Below, piece after piece: positions 42,777 to 51,260 of a DNA stretch of 64,000 nucleotides. Numbering within the stretch: position 1 is the stretch's first letter; each line of letters starts with the position of its first letter. The notes beneath the pieces were generated by a model that made no database searches, was not told where the DNA came from, and was given only the letters and a program-made list of their open reading frames with translations. Location: contig JBBCIN010000002.1 in the NCBI GenBank assembly GCA_037200885.1, positions 1,426,001-1,490,000 on the forward strand. Reading direction: 5' to 3'. The position numbers and the translations under genes are program-made. Origin of the DNA: PMG-095 sp037200885. Lineage in GTDB: Bacteria; Myxococcota_A; Polyangia; Polyangiales; Polyangiaceae.

Positions 42777-44936
42777 TCACAGGAGGAAGGGCGTGACGAT
42801 CAGCGCGGCGGCGGCCGTCGCCTTGACCAACAGTTGCAGTGCAGGGGCCGCCGCATTGCCGAAGATGTCGGACAAGGCGTCGGCGGTGATGGTGGTGGAG
42901 AAAGCGTTGCCGCTCTCGCGCCCGCGGTTGGCGCGGCGCACGCTGCCGAGCGTGAAGCGTGCGGCATCGAACGCGAGCGCGGTGGTGAGCCCGGTCAGAG
43001 AGGCGACGACCACGAACCAGCTCAGTCCCAGCGGCACCAGCTCCGGGGCGGGACCTCGGAACACCCAGCGTAGCGCGAGCCCGAGCAGAACCGGAGCTGC
43101 GATCCCAGCCAGGATCGGCAGCAGCGCGCGGCGTAGTGCCACGGTAGTCGTGAGGTCGACGCAGCTCTTGTAGCTCGGCGTGTACTCCATCGGCACTTGG
43201 GCGATGCCGTGCTCGCGCGGGAAACCGCGCAGTTGGCGCTCGACTTCGGCCGTGACCTCGCGTGCGCCGCGGACCGCGGCGCGGGCGACGGACCCGGCGT
43301 AACCGAGGACGACCGCAGCGCCCACCGCTCCACACCAAGCTAAGACCGAGCTGGCGGCGAGGGAAGGGGCGCCCCCCCCAGAAACGCTGCGGCCGACGCC
43401 CGAGATCGCCCAGGCCGTCAATAGCGAGGCGAGGGCGCCGGAGAACACCGCGTATTGGCGCGCTACCGCGCTCCCGACAAAGCCCGCGTCGTCGAGCCGT
43501 CCAGCGCGGCGCTTCGACTCACTATCGGCGTTGCTCATGCCGGTAACGCCGCGGGCCCCATCGGCGATCGAACCGAGCGTTGCCACCGACAGCACGAACG
43601 GTGATGCCGAAAACGCAGCCAGCGCGAACATCAAAAGGCTCAGCTCCATGCCCGAGCTCATGCTGCCGTATGCGCCAATGCTGACGGCCGCGGCCAGGCC
43701 CGCGCCCAAGATGCATATCGGCAGGAGCGCGGTCTCCAGGCCGGCGCCCAAGCCCGCGGCGACCAGTGCCCCGCCGCCGACGCGTAGGGCCTCGTTGCTG
43801 TCGCGTATCGCGCCGCTGCGCCGGCCGAGCCGCAGGAGCAGCGCATGTGCCGCCAACAGGACGGAGATCAAGCCGAGCGCACCGCTCACGAATACCGGCA
43901 AGAAATGCTCGCCGAACAGCCAATAGCTGATGCCCCATAAGCCCGACAGGGAGATCGCCGTGGTCGACAAGTAGCCACGCAGCAGCGCGGACGAAACGCT
44001 GCTCGTCTCGTCACTGCGCACCAAGATCACGCCGAAAGCCGAGGCGATCACGCCGAACGCGCGCACGAGCAAGGGCAGCGCGAGCAAGACCAAGGGATCG
44101 GTTCCGTGCGTCGCGCTCGAGAGGCTGGCCCCGATCATCAGCGCGGCGACGTTGGCCACGCTGGCTGAGGCAAAGCCGTCGACGCTGCGTGTCGCCGAGG
44201 CGCCCACGTGATCCCCCACCAGCTCGGCAACGACGGCCGGGTTCCGCGCGTCATCGTGATCCAGGCCCGCGTCGCGTTCACCCGCCTGATCGGAGCCCAC
44301 GCCGCCGGCCGCGTGAAATGCGCCACCGCCTCGTTGCAGAACGAGCGCGCTCACGGTCGCCCCGAGCGCAAAGCCCGGAAGCAGCCGTACGACATGGCTG
44401 GCCAGGGGCAACGACTGCTCGCTAGGCAGGGCAAACCCTCCCTGAATCGCGAACAGAAGCCCGAACAACGCCAAGACCAGGAGGCCGCTCAGTGTCTCGC
44501 CGAACAAGCTGGCCGAGCCCGCGGCGCGCATGGCAACGCCGAGCGCGCCATCGACGCTGGCGCTCGCTGCCGCTGCGGCGCGCACGCTGCCGCGCACCGC
44601 CATCACCGTCCCCACATAACCGGTCAAGGTGCTACCGAGCGCTCCGAGGCACAGCCCTGTGGCGCCCCAAAATGCGACTGTCAGTCGAGTCTCCGGGCCG
44701 GCGCCAGCGGAGCCCGTGGCACTCAGAATCAGCGTGGGCACGAGCAGCGCGAAGGTCGCGATGCCGATCAGTCGATATTCTTGCCAGAGGAAGGCACGAG
44801 CCGCGCGCTCGAGGGCACTGCCCAACCGGCGAAGCGCAACCGGACCCGCGTCGCGCAGCGATACCCCGCGCCACATTAGCAGCGCAAGCACCAGCCCAAC
44901 CACGTCGATTCCGACGACTAGCCCGAGTTCAATCAC
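42777..44936 (-). CDS. Membrane pyrophosphatase (HppA) homologue with lost catalytic residues
   Basis: A 719-residue protein with about 16 membrane segments that aligns along its length with proton- or sodium-pumping pyrophosphatases: GGGAFHAAGGVGSDQAGERD, DDARNPAVVAELVGDHVG, the C-terminal TADALSDIFGNAAAPALQLL. In active enzymes the first region reads TKAADVGADLVGKVE, the second ends DNVGDNVGD, and the last contains GDxxGDPxKD. Here the Lys and Asp of the first, the second and third Lys/Glu positions, one Asp of the second and the Lys-Asp of the last are replaced. The ADNAGG motif is degraded to ADGARG. It is therefore probably a pseudo-enzyme. The frame opens at 44990; GTG 44936 gives the typical N terminus. 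Confidence 0.85.
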   Translation of the reverse strand: MIELGLVVGIDVVGLVLALLMWRGVSLRDAGPVALRRLGSALERAARAFLWQEYRLIGIATFALLVPTLILSATGSAGAGPETRLTVAFWGATGLCLGALGSTLTGYVGTVMAVRGSVRAAAAASASVDGALGVAMRAAGSASLFGETLSGLLVLALFGLLFAIQGGFALPSEQSLPLASHVVRLLPGFALGATVSALVLQRGGGAFHAAGGVGSDQAGERDAGLDHDDARNPAVVAELVGDHVGASATRSVDGFASASVANVAALMIGASLSSATHGTDPLVLLALPLLVRAFGVIASAFGVILVRSDETSSVSSALLRGYLSTTAISLSGLWGISYWLFGEHFLPVFVSGALGLISVLLAAHALLLRLGRRSGAIRDSNEALRVGGGALVAAGLGAGLETALLPICILGAGLAAAVSIGAYGSMSSGMELSLLMFALAAFSASPFVLSVATLGSIADGARGVTGMSNADSESKRRAGRLDDAGFVGSAVARQYAVFSGALASLLTAWAISGVGRSVSGGGAPSLAASSVLAWCGAVGAAVVLGYAGSVARAAVRGAREVTAEVERQLRGFPREHGIAQVPMEYTPSYKSCVDLTTTVALRRALLPILAGIAAPVLLGLALRWVFRGPAPELVPLGLSWFVVVASLTGLTTALAFDAARFTLGSVRRANRGRESGNAFSTTITADALSDIFGNAAAPALQLLVKATAAAALIVTPFLL

Positions 44937-45467
44937 GATCGGTTTCCGCGGCGCGCGCGGGCGCCCTACGCTCCGGCGGCCACAGGACACGCGCTTCGAT
45001 GCGGGCTACGCAAAAAACGGCCGCTGGTTGGACCGCTAACGTGGTAGCGGGTCCGAGTCGCGAAGCCAGGCTCAGAGACCCTGAGACCCGCCACGCGGCT
45101 CTTGGCAGCACCCGTGCGCCAGAGTGGACAGTGTGTAGCATGGGGATCTGGGGCGGCGCAAGCGCGGGTTTCGCGGCCGGAAACGGACGTGGGGGCGGGC
45201 CGAGCGCACCTTGATGACGGGCCGGAGGGGCGATCGCGTTCCCGCATCGCAGCTCAAAGCCCGCGCAATTCCCGGCTTTGGGGTTAGCGAACCGGAGACG
45301 AGGCGCGAGCTATCCACGACGTGCCACGGCGCCACGGCGCGAACCCCAAAATCTCTTGCTCTCCCGTTTCGAGCGTTTTGGCGGTCAATCTCGCTCGGCG
45401 TCCAGCGCTGGGAACACGGCGCCCAAGCGAGGTGCGATGCGGGAGCGCCAGCGCCCCCTTCTCGTGC

Positions 45468-45515
45468 AGGATGAAGGGGAGGCGGGAGATTCGGGCACGG
45501 GCACGGAGGGAAAGA
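45468..45515. repeat. GGGCACG hexamer repeat, copy 2
   Basis: AGGATGAAGGGGAGGCGGGA, then TTCGGGCACGGGCACGGAGG. It aligns with copy 1 (39228) at nearly every base apart from a few substitutions and small gaps, and likewise lies immediately 3' of a minus-strand gene (ExbD, stop at 45547). Confidence 0.8.
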
Positions 45516-45542
45516 GTGAGGGGAGAGCGGCGCACCCCTCAC
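45516..45542 (-). terminator. Hairpin after the minus-strand ExbD gene
   Basis: GTGAGGGG and CCCCTCAC form a perfect eight-base stem with an 11-base loop, five bases beyond the ExbD stop codon. The following minus-strand bases are pyrimidine-rich (TCTTTCCCTCC) rather than a pure T run. Confidence 0.55.
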
Positions 45543-45546
45543 GGAG

Positions 45547-46167
45547 TCACTTCTTTTTACCCTGCATCACCATCAGGTGATATTTGCCGAATTCGCTTTG
45601 GCCGAGCGTGAACAGCACCTCGATGAACAGGCGATAGGGTGTGGTCTGATCGGCGATGATGATCGCTTCGGACGAAGAGGGGTCGAGACCCTTGGCGGCG
45701 CGGATGGCTTTGTCCGTTCGTCGGGCGGACTGTAGCGCGCTGCCCAGCGGCACGATGTACATGTCGTTCGGGCCGCCCCGCTTGTAGCGCGCGCCGACGC
45801 CGGTTTGGGCGGTCGATTCGCGGCCGGGAAGCGTGAGCACTTTTGCGTCGCCGACGATGATTTGGCTCTTCGAGATCGTGACCAGCACGCCTTCTTGGCC
45901 AGGCGGGCTCTTGACGATCGAAACCGGCAACTTCAAGTCGTCGCTCTGCGGCACCGCCGCGCTCGACTCACCGAGCGTCTTCAGCAAGAAGACCAAGATG
46001 ATGGTCATGATGTCGAGCATCGCCGTGATGTTCAGGAAGTTGATCTCCGGCTCGTGCGCGTTGCGCCGGATGGCCCGCCTGAGCGCCGCCTTGTAAGTGA
46101 CGATCGACGCCTTGGGGGCAGGGGGTTGCGCGGGCGGCGCACCGCCCGGCGGAACTGCCTGAGTCAT
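45547..46167 (-). CDS. ExbD/TolR-family protein (locus A, second)
   Basis: A 206-residue ExbD-like protein with one membrane helix. The key segment is NFLNITAMLDIMTIILVFLL, whose Asp is the proton-carrying residue of ExbD/TolR. A 40-residue basic cytoplasmic N terminus rich in Pro/Ala precedes it; the periplasmic domain ends FGKYHLMVMQGKKK. It is longer than E. coli ExbD (141 aa). Together with the ExbB homologue it should form a proton-driven motor. Starts in an ATGA overlap with the upstream ExbD gene. No TonB gene is present, so the energised partner is unknown. Confidence 0.9.
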   Translation of the reverse strand: MTQAVPPGGAPPAQPPAPKASIVTYKAALRRAIRRNAHEPEINFLNITAMLDIMTIILVFLLKTLGESSAAVPQSDDLKLPVSIVKSPPGQEGVLVTISKSQIIVGDAKVLTLPGRESTAQTGVGARYKRGGPNDMYIVPLGSALQSARRTDKAIRAAKGLDPSSSEAIIIADQTTPYRLFIEVLFTLGQSEFGKYHLMVMQGKKK

Positions 46168-46715
46168 TTGGGCACCTTGAAGTTGACGTTCTCGAACAGG
46201 GCTTCGCCTTGCGGGTCGGCTCGAAGTGCGTCGATGACGTCGATGATCGTCTGGTAGTCGGTACCGAAATTACCGGTGATGTAGACTTGGTTTTCGTCCG
46301 CGAAGTCCGGCGAGGCCTTCTTGAGGCGACTCGCGCATGCGGTGAGCGCCTCCAGATCGTACTTGCCGCTCTTCAACGGAATGGCAATGCCTGCGCCGGG
46401 GCCCTGACAGCCGGGCGCGATGTTGCCGCCCGCTGCCTTCAGCGAAAACCCGTCGTTCACGATCAGCACCGTGAGATTCAGCGCCTCCGAAGGGACCTCG
46501 GCGCGGACGCCCGAGCTCTTGCTGGCCGGGGGCGTCGTGTCGATTGTCGCCGTGAACGTCACTGCCACCGTCGCCAAGACGAAGATCAGGATGTTCATGA
46601 TGATGTCGAGGAAGGGGACGATGTTGAGCTCGCCACCCTCCTCGTCCGGAGTGAGTTCCTTGGGCTGACTCAGCCGTCGGATCTTACTACGCTGCGCCGT
46701 CGTTAACTCTGACAT
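46164..46715 (-). CDS. ExbD/TolR-family protein (locus A, first)
   Basis: A 183-residue ExbD-like protein. The membrane helix contains NIVPFLDIIMNILIFVLAT with the essential Asp. The periplasmic part has two cysteines (APGCQGPG and LTACASRLKK) that could form a disulfide, and the C-terminal strand-helix-strand YQTIIDVIDALRADPQGE typical of the family. It lies 16 bp after the ExbB gene and overlaps the next ExbD gene by four bases. Two different ExbD proteins per ExbB suggest a heterodimer in the motor. Confidence 0.9.
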   Translation of the reverse strand: MSELTTAQRSKIRRLSQPKELTPDEEGGELNIVPFLDIIMNILIFVLATVAVTFTATIDTTPPASKSSGVRAEVPSEALNLTVLIVNDGFSLKAAGGNIAPGCQGPGAGIAIPLKSGKYDLEALTACASRLKKASPDFADENQVYITGNFGTDYQTIIDVIDALRADPQGEALFENVNFKVPK

Positions 46716-46731
46716 GAGGCGAAGCGCTCGA

Positions 46732-47412
46732 TCAGTACTGTCCCGGACGTTGCGCGATCGTCAGCATGTTGAACGTGCGTTCCACCGTGGTCTCCAGGTC
46801 GTGCTGGATGGCCTTGGCGCGCGTGTGCAAGATGATGTGCGTGATCATGCAAAACACGGCGATGCCCAAACCGAGCGCGGTGTTGTACATGGCCTCCGCG
46901 ATGCCGTTCGACAGCATGCGCTGCTTGTCGGACTGACTCAGACCCGGCGCGGCGATCGAGCCGAAGGTCAGAATCAGACCGCTGACGGTGCCGAGCAGCC
47001 CGATCAGGGTCGAGATGTTCGCGAGCGACCAGAGAGCGCCGATCCGCTTCTCGGCTTGAGGCTTCAGCTCGGAGAGCTTTTCGCTCAAGGCGGCGTCGAT
47101 CTCGTCGCCGCCCTTGTTGGCGTGGGTGAGCCCCGCCTTCACGAGCTGGAGGATCGGATAGTCACTGGCCTCACAAAGCTTGATTGCGCGGTCGATGTTA
47201 CCCGCCGCGACTAGTTTTTTGACCTGAGCGAAGAATTCCTTCGAATTCACACGATATTTCGTGAGTTGGAACGCGAGGCGCTCGATCACGATCGTCAGCA
47301 CGATTGCGGAAGCGATCATGTTCAGAACCATGAAGGTCGGGTTCTGTTTGAACGCCTCGGCTAATTGGCTGGATCCGCTGGAACCTTCGGCTGCAAGAAG
47401 CAGGAGCTGCAT
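46732..47412 (-). CDS. ExbB/TolQ/MotA proton channel (locus A)
   Basis: A 226-residue ExbB-like channel subunit with three membrane segments (about 27-47, 130-155, 170-195). The family region IGALWSLANISTLIGLLGTVSGLI and the following GIAEAMYNTALGLGIAVFCMI are clear. It forms the pentameric proton channel around an ExbD dimer in the inner membrane. AGAAGGGAATAGGGG lies before the ATG. First gene of locus A; locus B starts divergently 769 bp away. Confidence 0.93.
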   Translation of the reverse strand: MQLLLLAAEGSSGSSQLAEAFKQNPTFMVLNMIASAIVLTIVIERLAFQLTKYRVNSKEFFAQVKKLVAAGNIDRAIKLCEASDYPILQLVKAGLTHANKGGDEIDAALSEKLSELKPQAEKRIGALWSLANISTLIGLLGTVSGLILTFGSIAAPGLSQSDKQRMLSNGIAEAMYNTALGLGIAVFCMITHIILHTRAKAIQHDLETTVERTFNMLTIAQRPGQY

Positions 47413-48181
47413 TCCCCTATTCCCTTCTCAATACTCTCGTGTGTGTTGTTGGCTTTCCAAGCCGCATCGGCAGGACGCCCAATCTCAGCGAATCGCGACT
47501 ATAGCCACCCCGCAAGACGCAGCGCAAGCTTGCGTATTGCGGCATGATTTTGCGGCCTTCCGGCCGATCCAGCTGTCCTCGTTCAGTCACGGTTCGCCTA
47601 CATGTCGTGTTTGCTGGGCGCTTACCGTTTAGGGCGTTTGGACCTCGAGCGCTGATTTCTGCCCACATCAGCGCACGTGCGGATTCGGACAGAGCGCTTC
47701 GCTAAGCACTCCGCTATGCGCGCGTACTTTGCGCTCGAGGGCGAGCATGCGAGCTCGCACCCGCCCGCGATCGGATTTGGCAGACAGTTGCATGCGCGCT
47801 CGTGACCGCCCGCTTTTGAGTAACTGCCCATGCTCTACGCGAACGGTCTGGATTCCACCCGCTGTCATCACCCGTGCGTCGTGCGAGCCCTTCGCCGACC
47901 TGCGAAACAATACAAAACAAGGGAGGTTTCGAAATTGATCACTGGAACTTTCGAATTTTGCGCGAACAGCAACACTGCACCCAATCTCTCTTGACTGTAA
48001 GGGGTCCACTTCAGCAAGATGTCGCGGTCCAAGAAGCTCCGATGCCATTTCGAGTTGGTTGATCGGTTGAACAGCGGGCATGGCGTCCCGGGCATCATGG
48101 GTCGCATTGGTTTTCTGTGGCGCACGTCTCTATCCGGCGAGTGACACAAACGTAAGAAGCAACAGCAGGAAGGTAATCAGA
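47413..48181. other. 769-bp divergent control region between two Exb loci
   Basis: This gap separates two divergent ExbB operons. Several open frames cross it on both strands, but none has a ribosome site, a usual amino-acid composition or recognisable similarity, so I call no gene. An AT-richer patch at about 47900-47995 contains the inverted pair TTCGAAA/TTTCGAA (near 47925 and 47949) and a lone TTGACT near 47990, and may hold the locus-B promoter. The good ribosome site AGCAGGAAGG precedes the ExbB start at 48182. A small RNA cannot be excluded. Confidence 0.5.
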
Positions 48182-48835
48182 ATGTCTGGTATGTGGCACC
48201 ACTTTCAGGCGGGTGGTTGGGCAATGTGGATCATCCTTTTCTGGCTGATCTGCGCCATCGCGACGATCGCCGAACGGGCCGTCTATTTGTTCGGTTCCTC
48301 GATCAACAAAGACGTCTTCCTCGCGACCATGCAAAAGTGCATTCTGGCCGGCGACGTGGCCAAGGCCGTGAAGATGTGCTCCGCAGCGAACGCGCCCCTC
48401 GCGCGCATCGTGCAAGCGGGTCTGGTCAAAGTGAATCGCCCGGACGAAGAAGTTCAGGCAGCGATGGACGAAGCGGCGCTCCGTGAGATGCCGAAAATCA
48501 GCAAGCGCACTGGCTTCCTCGCCATGTTTTCGAACCTCGCGATGCTGTCCGGCTTGTTCGGAACCATCGTTGGTCTGATCAAGGCATTCGGCGCAGTCGG
48601 CGGCGAGTCGGTCGATCCGAGCCAAAAGGCGCGCATTCTCGCGGAAGGTATCTCCGAAGCCATGAACTGCACGGCGTTCGGTCTGCTCTCGGCGATCGTG
48701 GCGCTGATCGGCTTCTCCGTCTTGAACGGCAAGACCCAGAGTCTGGAAGACGACATCAACGAAGCCTCCGTGCAGGTCCTCAATCTGGTGGTCGCGAACC
48801 GCCAGAAGGTGAACCTCCAAGGCATCGACGGTTGA
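48182..48835 (+). CDS. ExbB/TolQ/MotA proton channel (locus B)
   Basis: A 217-residue ExbB-like channel protein with three hydrophobic segments (about 12-35, 110-135, 155-180). The core FLAMFSNLAMLSGLFGTIVG and GISEAMNCTAFGLLSAIVAL match the family. The ATG at 48182 has AGGAAGG eight bases upstream; the frame opens earlier, but those codons look non-coding. It is about as diverged from the locus-A ExbB as family members usually are, so this is an old duplication. Followed by a hairpin and two ExbD genes. Confidence 0.93.
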   Translation: MSGMWHHFQAGGWAMWIILFWLICAIATIAERAVYLFGSSINKDVFLATMQKCILAGDVAKAVKMCSAANAPLARIVQAGLVKVNRPDEEVQAAMDEAALREMPKISKRTGFLAMFSNLAMLSGLFGTIVGLIKAFGAVGGESVDPSQKARILAEGISEAMNCTAFGLLSAIVALIGFSVLNGKTQSLEDDINEASVQVLNLVVANRQKVNLQGIDG

Positions 48836-48889
48836 GTCGTACGCGTTCGATCGTCTCGTCCGACGGGCGAGGCGTCAACGCGAAAAACG

Positions 48890-48921
48890 GCGGGGCCCAG
48901 CCAAGGATTGGCCGGGCCCGC
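48890..48921 (+). terminator. Intra-operon hairpin between ExbB and ExbD
   Basis: GCGGGGCCCAGCCAA and TTGGCCGGGCCCGC pair with one bulge and one G-U-type mismatch around a three-base loop. No T run follows, so it may trim or attenuate the message and set the ExbB:ExbD ratio instead of ending it. Confidence 0.5.
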
Positions 48922-48960
48922 TTGTCGTACTCAGAACAAGTTCTGTAAGGGAGCCGACTC

Positions 48961-49524
48961 ATGGCTGGTATTGACACTGGCGGCGGTCACGGCGGCAAAC
49001 GCGCGACCAACCACGAAATCCCGCTGATTCCGTTCATCGACTTCTTGCTGTGTTTGGTGGCGTTCCTCCTGGTGACCGCGGTTTGGTCCCAGATGGCTCG
49101 CATCAACGCCGACGCGCGCGTCCCGGGTCCCCCGAAGGACGAACCGCCGGAAGAGCAGAAGAAGGAAAAGCAGCTCAACGTCGAGATGAAGGGTGAGACC
49201 AAGTTCCAACTCGTTTGGAAAGAGGGCAACACCGTCGTCAACACGATCGACGTCGACCGCAAGGCAGTGCCCACCGGTACGAACGGCGACATTCGCTTTC
49301 CCGATCTCGCTAAGAAGATCGAAGAAGAGTGGACGGCAAACGGTGCGCATCGCGCCGGTTCGGACAAGAAGTTCGATTTGGCCATTCTGCACACCGACAA
49401 CACCACCCCGTTCTCCGACGTTATCGCGGTCATCGACGCGATCTACACGCCGAAGCGTGATTTCGACTTCGCCGGCAAGAGCGAAAAAGTGCCGTCCTTC
49501 AACGTGACCTTCGCGGTGAACTGA
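48961..49524 (+). CDS. ExbD/TolR-family protein (locus B, first)
   Basis: A 187-residue ExbD homologue. After a Gly/His-rich N terminus, the segment RATNHE followed by PLIPFIDFLLCLVAFLLV carries the essential Asp in the membrane helix. The periplasmic part begins with a Pro/Glu/Lys linker (PKDEPPEEQKKEKQ) and ends in strands FNVTFAVN. It is preceded by AAGGGAG. The next ExbD gene begins one base after its stop. Confidence 0.9.
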   Translation: MAGIDTGGGHGGKRATNHEIPLIPFIDFLLCLVAFLLVTAVWSQMARINADARVPGPPKDEPPEEQKKEKQLNVEMKGETKFQLVWKEGNTVVNTIDVDRKAVPTGTNGDIRFPDLAKKIEEEWTANGAHRAGSDKKFDLAILHTDNTTPFSDVIAVIDAIYTPKRDFDFAGKSEKVPSFNVTFAVN

Positions 49525-49525
49525 A

Positions 49526-50092
49526 ATGTCGTCCGATAAAGCACTCAGCCGTTTTCATCAGCCGATTGCCGTCCCCGGCCGTCGCTTGATGCACGCCATC
49601 CCGCTCGCCTTCGTGAAGAAGAAGGTCGTCGGCGGTGGCGGTCGCGCGACGAATCACGAAGTGCCGCTGATCCCGTTCATCGACTTCCTCTTGTGCATCG
49701 TGTGCTTCTTGCTCGCGAGCTTCTCGGCCTCCGGCGAGTTGCCCGTGGACAAGAACGTCAAGCTGCCCAACGCGGAAAACGTGATGGACATGACCGAGGC
49801 GCCGATGGTGGCCATCACCGGTACGCAAATCTTGGTCGACGGCACGCCCGCGGGCAACACGCGGGCGATTGAAGAAGCCAACCGCCTGCAGCGCGTGGAC
49901 GAGCTGTTCAACGTGCTCAAGAACAAGCGTGAGCTCTGGAAGCAAATCAACCCGGGCAAGGAATTTCCCGGAGTGGTCGTGCTCCAGGTCGATCGCAAGG
50001 TGCAGGCGCTAGTCGTAAAGAGCGTGTTCCAGACCGCGGCGTTCGCGGGCTATCCGAACGTGAGCTTCATGGTCGGCCGCTTGGGTAAGTGA
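49526..50092 (+). CDS. ExbD/TolR-family protein (locus B, second)
   Basis: A 188-residue ExbD homologue. Its helix region RATNHEVPLIPFIDFLLCIV is nearly identical to the preceding gene's over 19 residues, while the periplasmic halves differ, pointing to duplication followed by divergence outside the motor interface. The N terminus is 40 residues, basic (FVKKKVVGGGG). The essential Asp is present. ATG 49526 follows the previous stop by one base, so translation is probably coupled. Two stacked hairpins follow. Confidence 0.9.
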   Translation: MSSDKALSRFHQPIAVPGRRLMHAIPLAFVKKKVVGGGGRATNHEVPLIPFIDFLLCIVCFLLASFSASGELPVDKNVKLPNAENVMDMTEAPMVAITGTQILVDGTPAGNTRAIEEANRLQRVDELFNVLKNKRELWKQINPGKEFPGVVVLQVDRKVQALVVKSVFQTAAFAGYPNVSFMVGRLGK

Positions 50093-50099
50093 AAGCGGG

Positions 50100-50173
50100 C
50101 GATCGGCGGCAGCGCTCAGCTGCCCGCCGATCGATGCGAAGGGAGCGGCTCCGGTTCGGAGTGGCTCCCTTCG
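50100..50173 (+). terminator. Two stacked hairpins after ExbD locus B
   Basis: Hairpin 1: CGATCGGCGGCAG pairs with CTGCCCGCCGATCG (50100-50133), 13 pairs with one bulge. Hairpin 2: CGAAGGGAGC pairs with GCTCCCTTCG (50137-50173), with an inner CTCC/GGAG stem. No T run follows hairpin 2, so these may protect the 3' end or act as a Rho-independent terminator of weak type. Confidence 0.6.
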
Positions 50174-50195
50174 TCGCTTGAAGGGTCGAACCCGC

Positions 50196-51260
50196 GTGGC
50201 CTTGTCCAAAAGCAAAGCAGTTACCGATTCCGGCCTGCCCTCGTTGAACCAGGCGCGGGCCGAACGCCGTCGCGCGATCGCCCTCGGGCGTGTGCGCATG
50301 GCTTCGATTCCGCCGCAGTTCTGGCTCTGGACGGCGGTCGCGCTGGGCGCATTCAGCGTCGTCTACTGGCGCATCGCGCAGGGCCAGATCGAGACCCGAC
50401 GCAGCCAGGTGATGGCCAAGCAGCGCGCGATCGCGCAAACCTTGGGCCCCAAGATCCTGCCCTTCCGGGAGCAAGTCGAAGGCTGGGTGCGCGAGCTCGC
50501 CGCGAATTTCCCGGGCAACTTCGTCGACCCCAGCGCCTCGCTGGAGAAGATCAGCACCAGTCCCGGCGTGTATTTCCGGCTGCGCATGGCGAACACCGGT
50601 TCGGTGAAAGCCATTCGCGCCGCGGCACGGGTCTCGCTCCACGATGGCTTCACCTCGTGCTTGTTCGTGCGCGAGGGCGCGTCCGATCCTACCAAGGGGC
50701 CAACCTGCCGCGTCACATCCGACTGCGTTTCCGGTCTTTTGTGCAACGAGTGGAACGCCTGCAACGAGCCACCGCGTCCTTACAACATGCGGCTCGCTTA
50801 TCGCGCGCTGCGCGTGCTCTCGAGTGATTGGACCGACGAGGTGCACGAGGCCGACACCGAGCTCGGCTTGAACGCCTACGATCGCGATTTGGACAGCGTA
50901 TCGAAGCGGGATGTGCCGGTCGCGATCGAGCTGCTCTCGCGCTCACGCTACTTCACCTTGGTGCTGGACGAGGACCCCGAGGGCGGCCTACCACCAGAAG
51001 CGCCAGACGCCGGGGAAACACCGGACGAGCGCGTGCAACGCGAACCGCATGCGGCCCGCATCGGCATCTGGGACCTGAAGACCAAGACTCCGTTGCTCCG
51101 GTTGAAGGCGGATGCCGCGGGCCATTTCGTGCCGGTCGGCGACCGCGTAGTGCAAAATCCGGAGACGGTGATGGCCCAGCAACGGCAAACGAACAGCTGC
51201 GCGCTGGCTCTAGCCGCCAAAGACGCGCTAGCGCGAGAGCCGGCTCAGGCGACGCCGTAA
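50196..51260 (+). CDS. Single-pass membrane protein after Exb locus B, unknown
   Basis: A 354-residue protein with one transmembrane helix near residue 43 (FWLWTAVALGAFSVVYW), a basic cytoplasmic N terminus and a large periplasmic region. The periplasmic part has a Cys-rich stretch (TCRVTSDCVSGLLCNEWNAC) like small disulfide knots, and an acidic linker near residue 270. The GTG at 50196 with AAGGG ten bases upstream is preferred over the TTG at 50178. Its place after an ExbB-ExbD-ExbD set and its TonB/TolA-like topology make it a candidate for the protein energised by that motor, but no TonB C-terminal motif is visible. Its 3' end overlaps the hydantoinase gene by 16 bp. Confidence 0.75.
   Translation: MALSKSKAVTDSGLPSLNQARAERRRAIALGRVRMASIPPQFWLWTAVALGAFSVVYWRIAQGQIETRRSQVMAKQRAIAQTLGPKILPFREQVEGWVRELAANFPGNFVDPSASLEKISTSPGVYFRLRMANTGSVKAIRAAARVSLHDGFTSCLFVREGASDPTKGPTCRVTSDCVSGLLCNEWNACNEPPRPYNMRLAYRALRVLSSDWTDEVHEADTELGLNAYDRDLDSVSKRDVPVAIELLSRSRYFTLVLDEDPEGGLPPEAPDAGETPDERVQREPHAARIGIWDLKTKTPLLRLKADAAGHFVPVGDRVVQNPETVMAQQRQTNSCALALAAKDALAREPAQATP

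Larger units (their letters stand above)
44937..45546. other. 610-bp gap between hppA homologue and ExbD gene
   Basis: No convincing gene. Open frames here are high-GC shadows with no similarity to known proteins. The region should carry the promoter of the pyrophosphatase homologue. It also holds an imperfect inverted pair (CTTTGGGGTTAGCGA near 45285 against GCGAACCCCAAAATC near 45338), the second copy of the hexamer repeat and a hairpin next to the ExbD stop codon. Confidence 0.5.

Noticed and set aside
45072..45542. Minus-strand ORF of 156 codons upstream of the pyrophosphatase homologue
   Set aside because: Low-complexity Pro/Arg composition, overlapped by the repeat and hairpin; no similarity.
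47668..48081. A 137-codon minus-strand ORF in the gap between Exb loci
   Set aside because: No ribosome site, no domain, Arg/Ser-rich composition typical of GC shadow, and it crosses what must be a control region.
45547..50092. ExbB/ExbD sets as Zorya-type defence (ZorA/ZorB)
   Set aside because: ZorA has a long coiled-coil tail and ZorB an OmpA-like peptidoglycan-binding domain; these proteins have neither, and no ZorC/ZorD is present.
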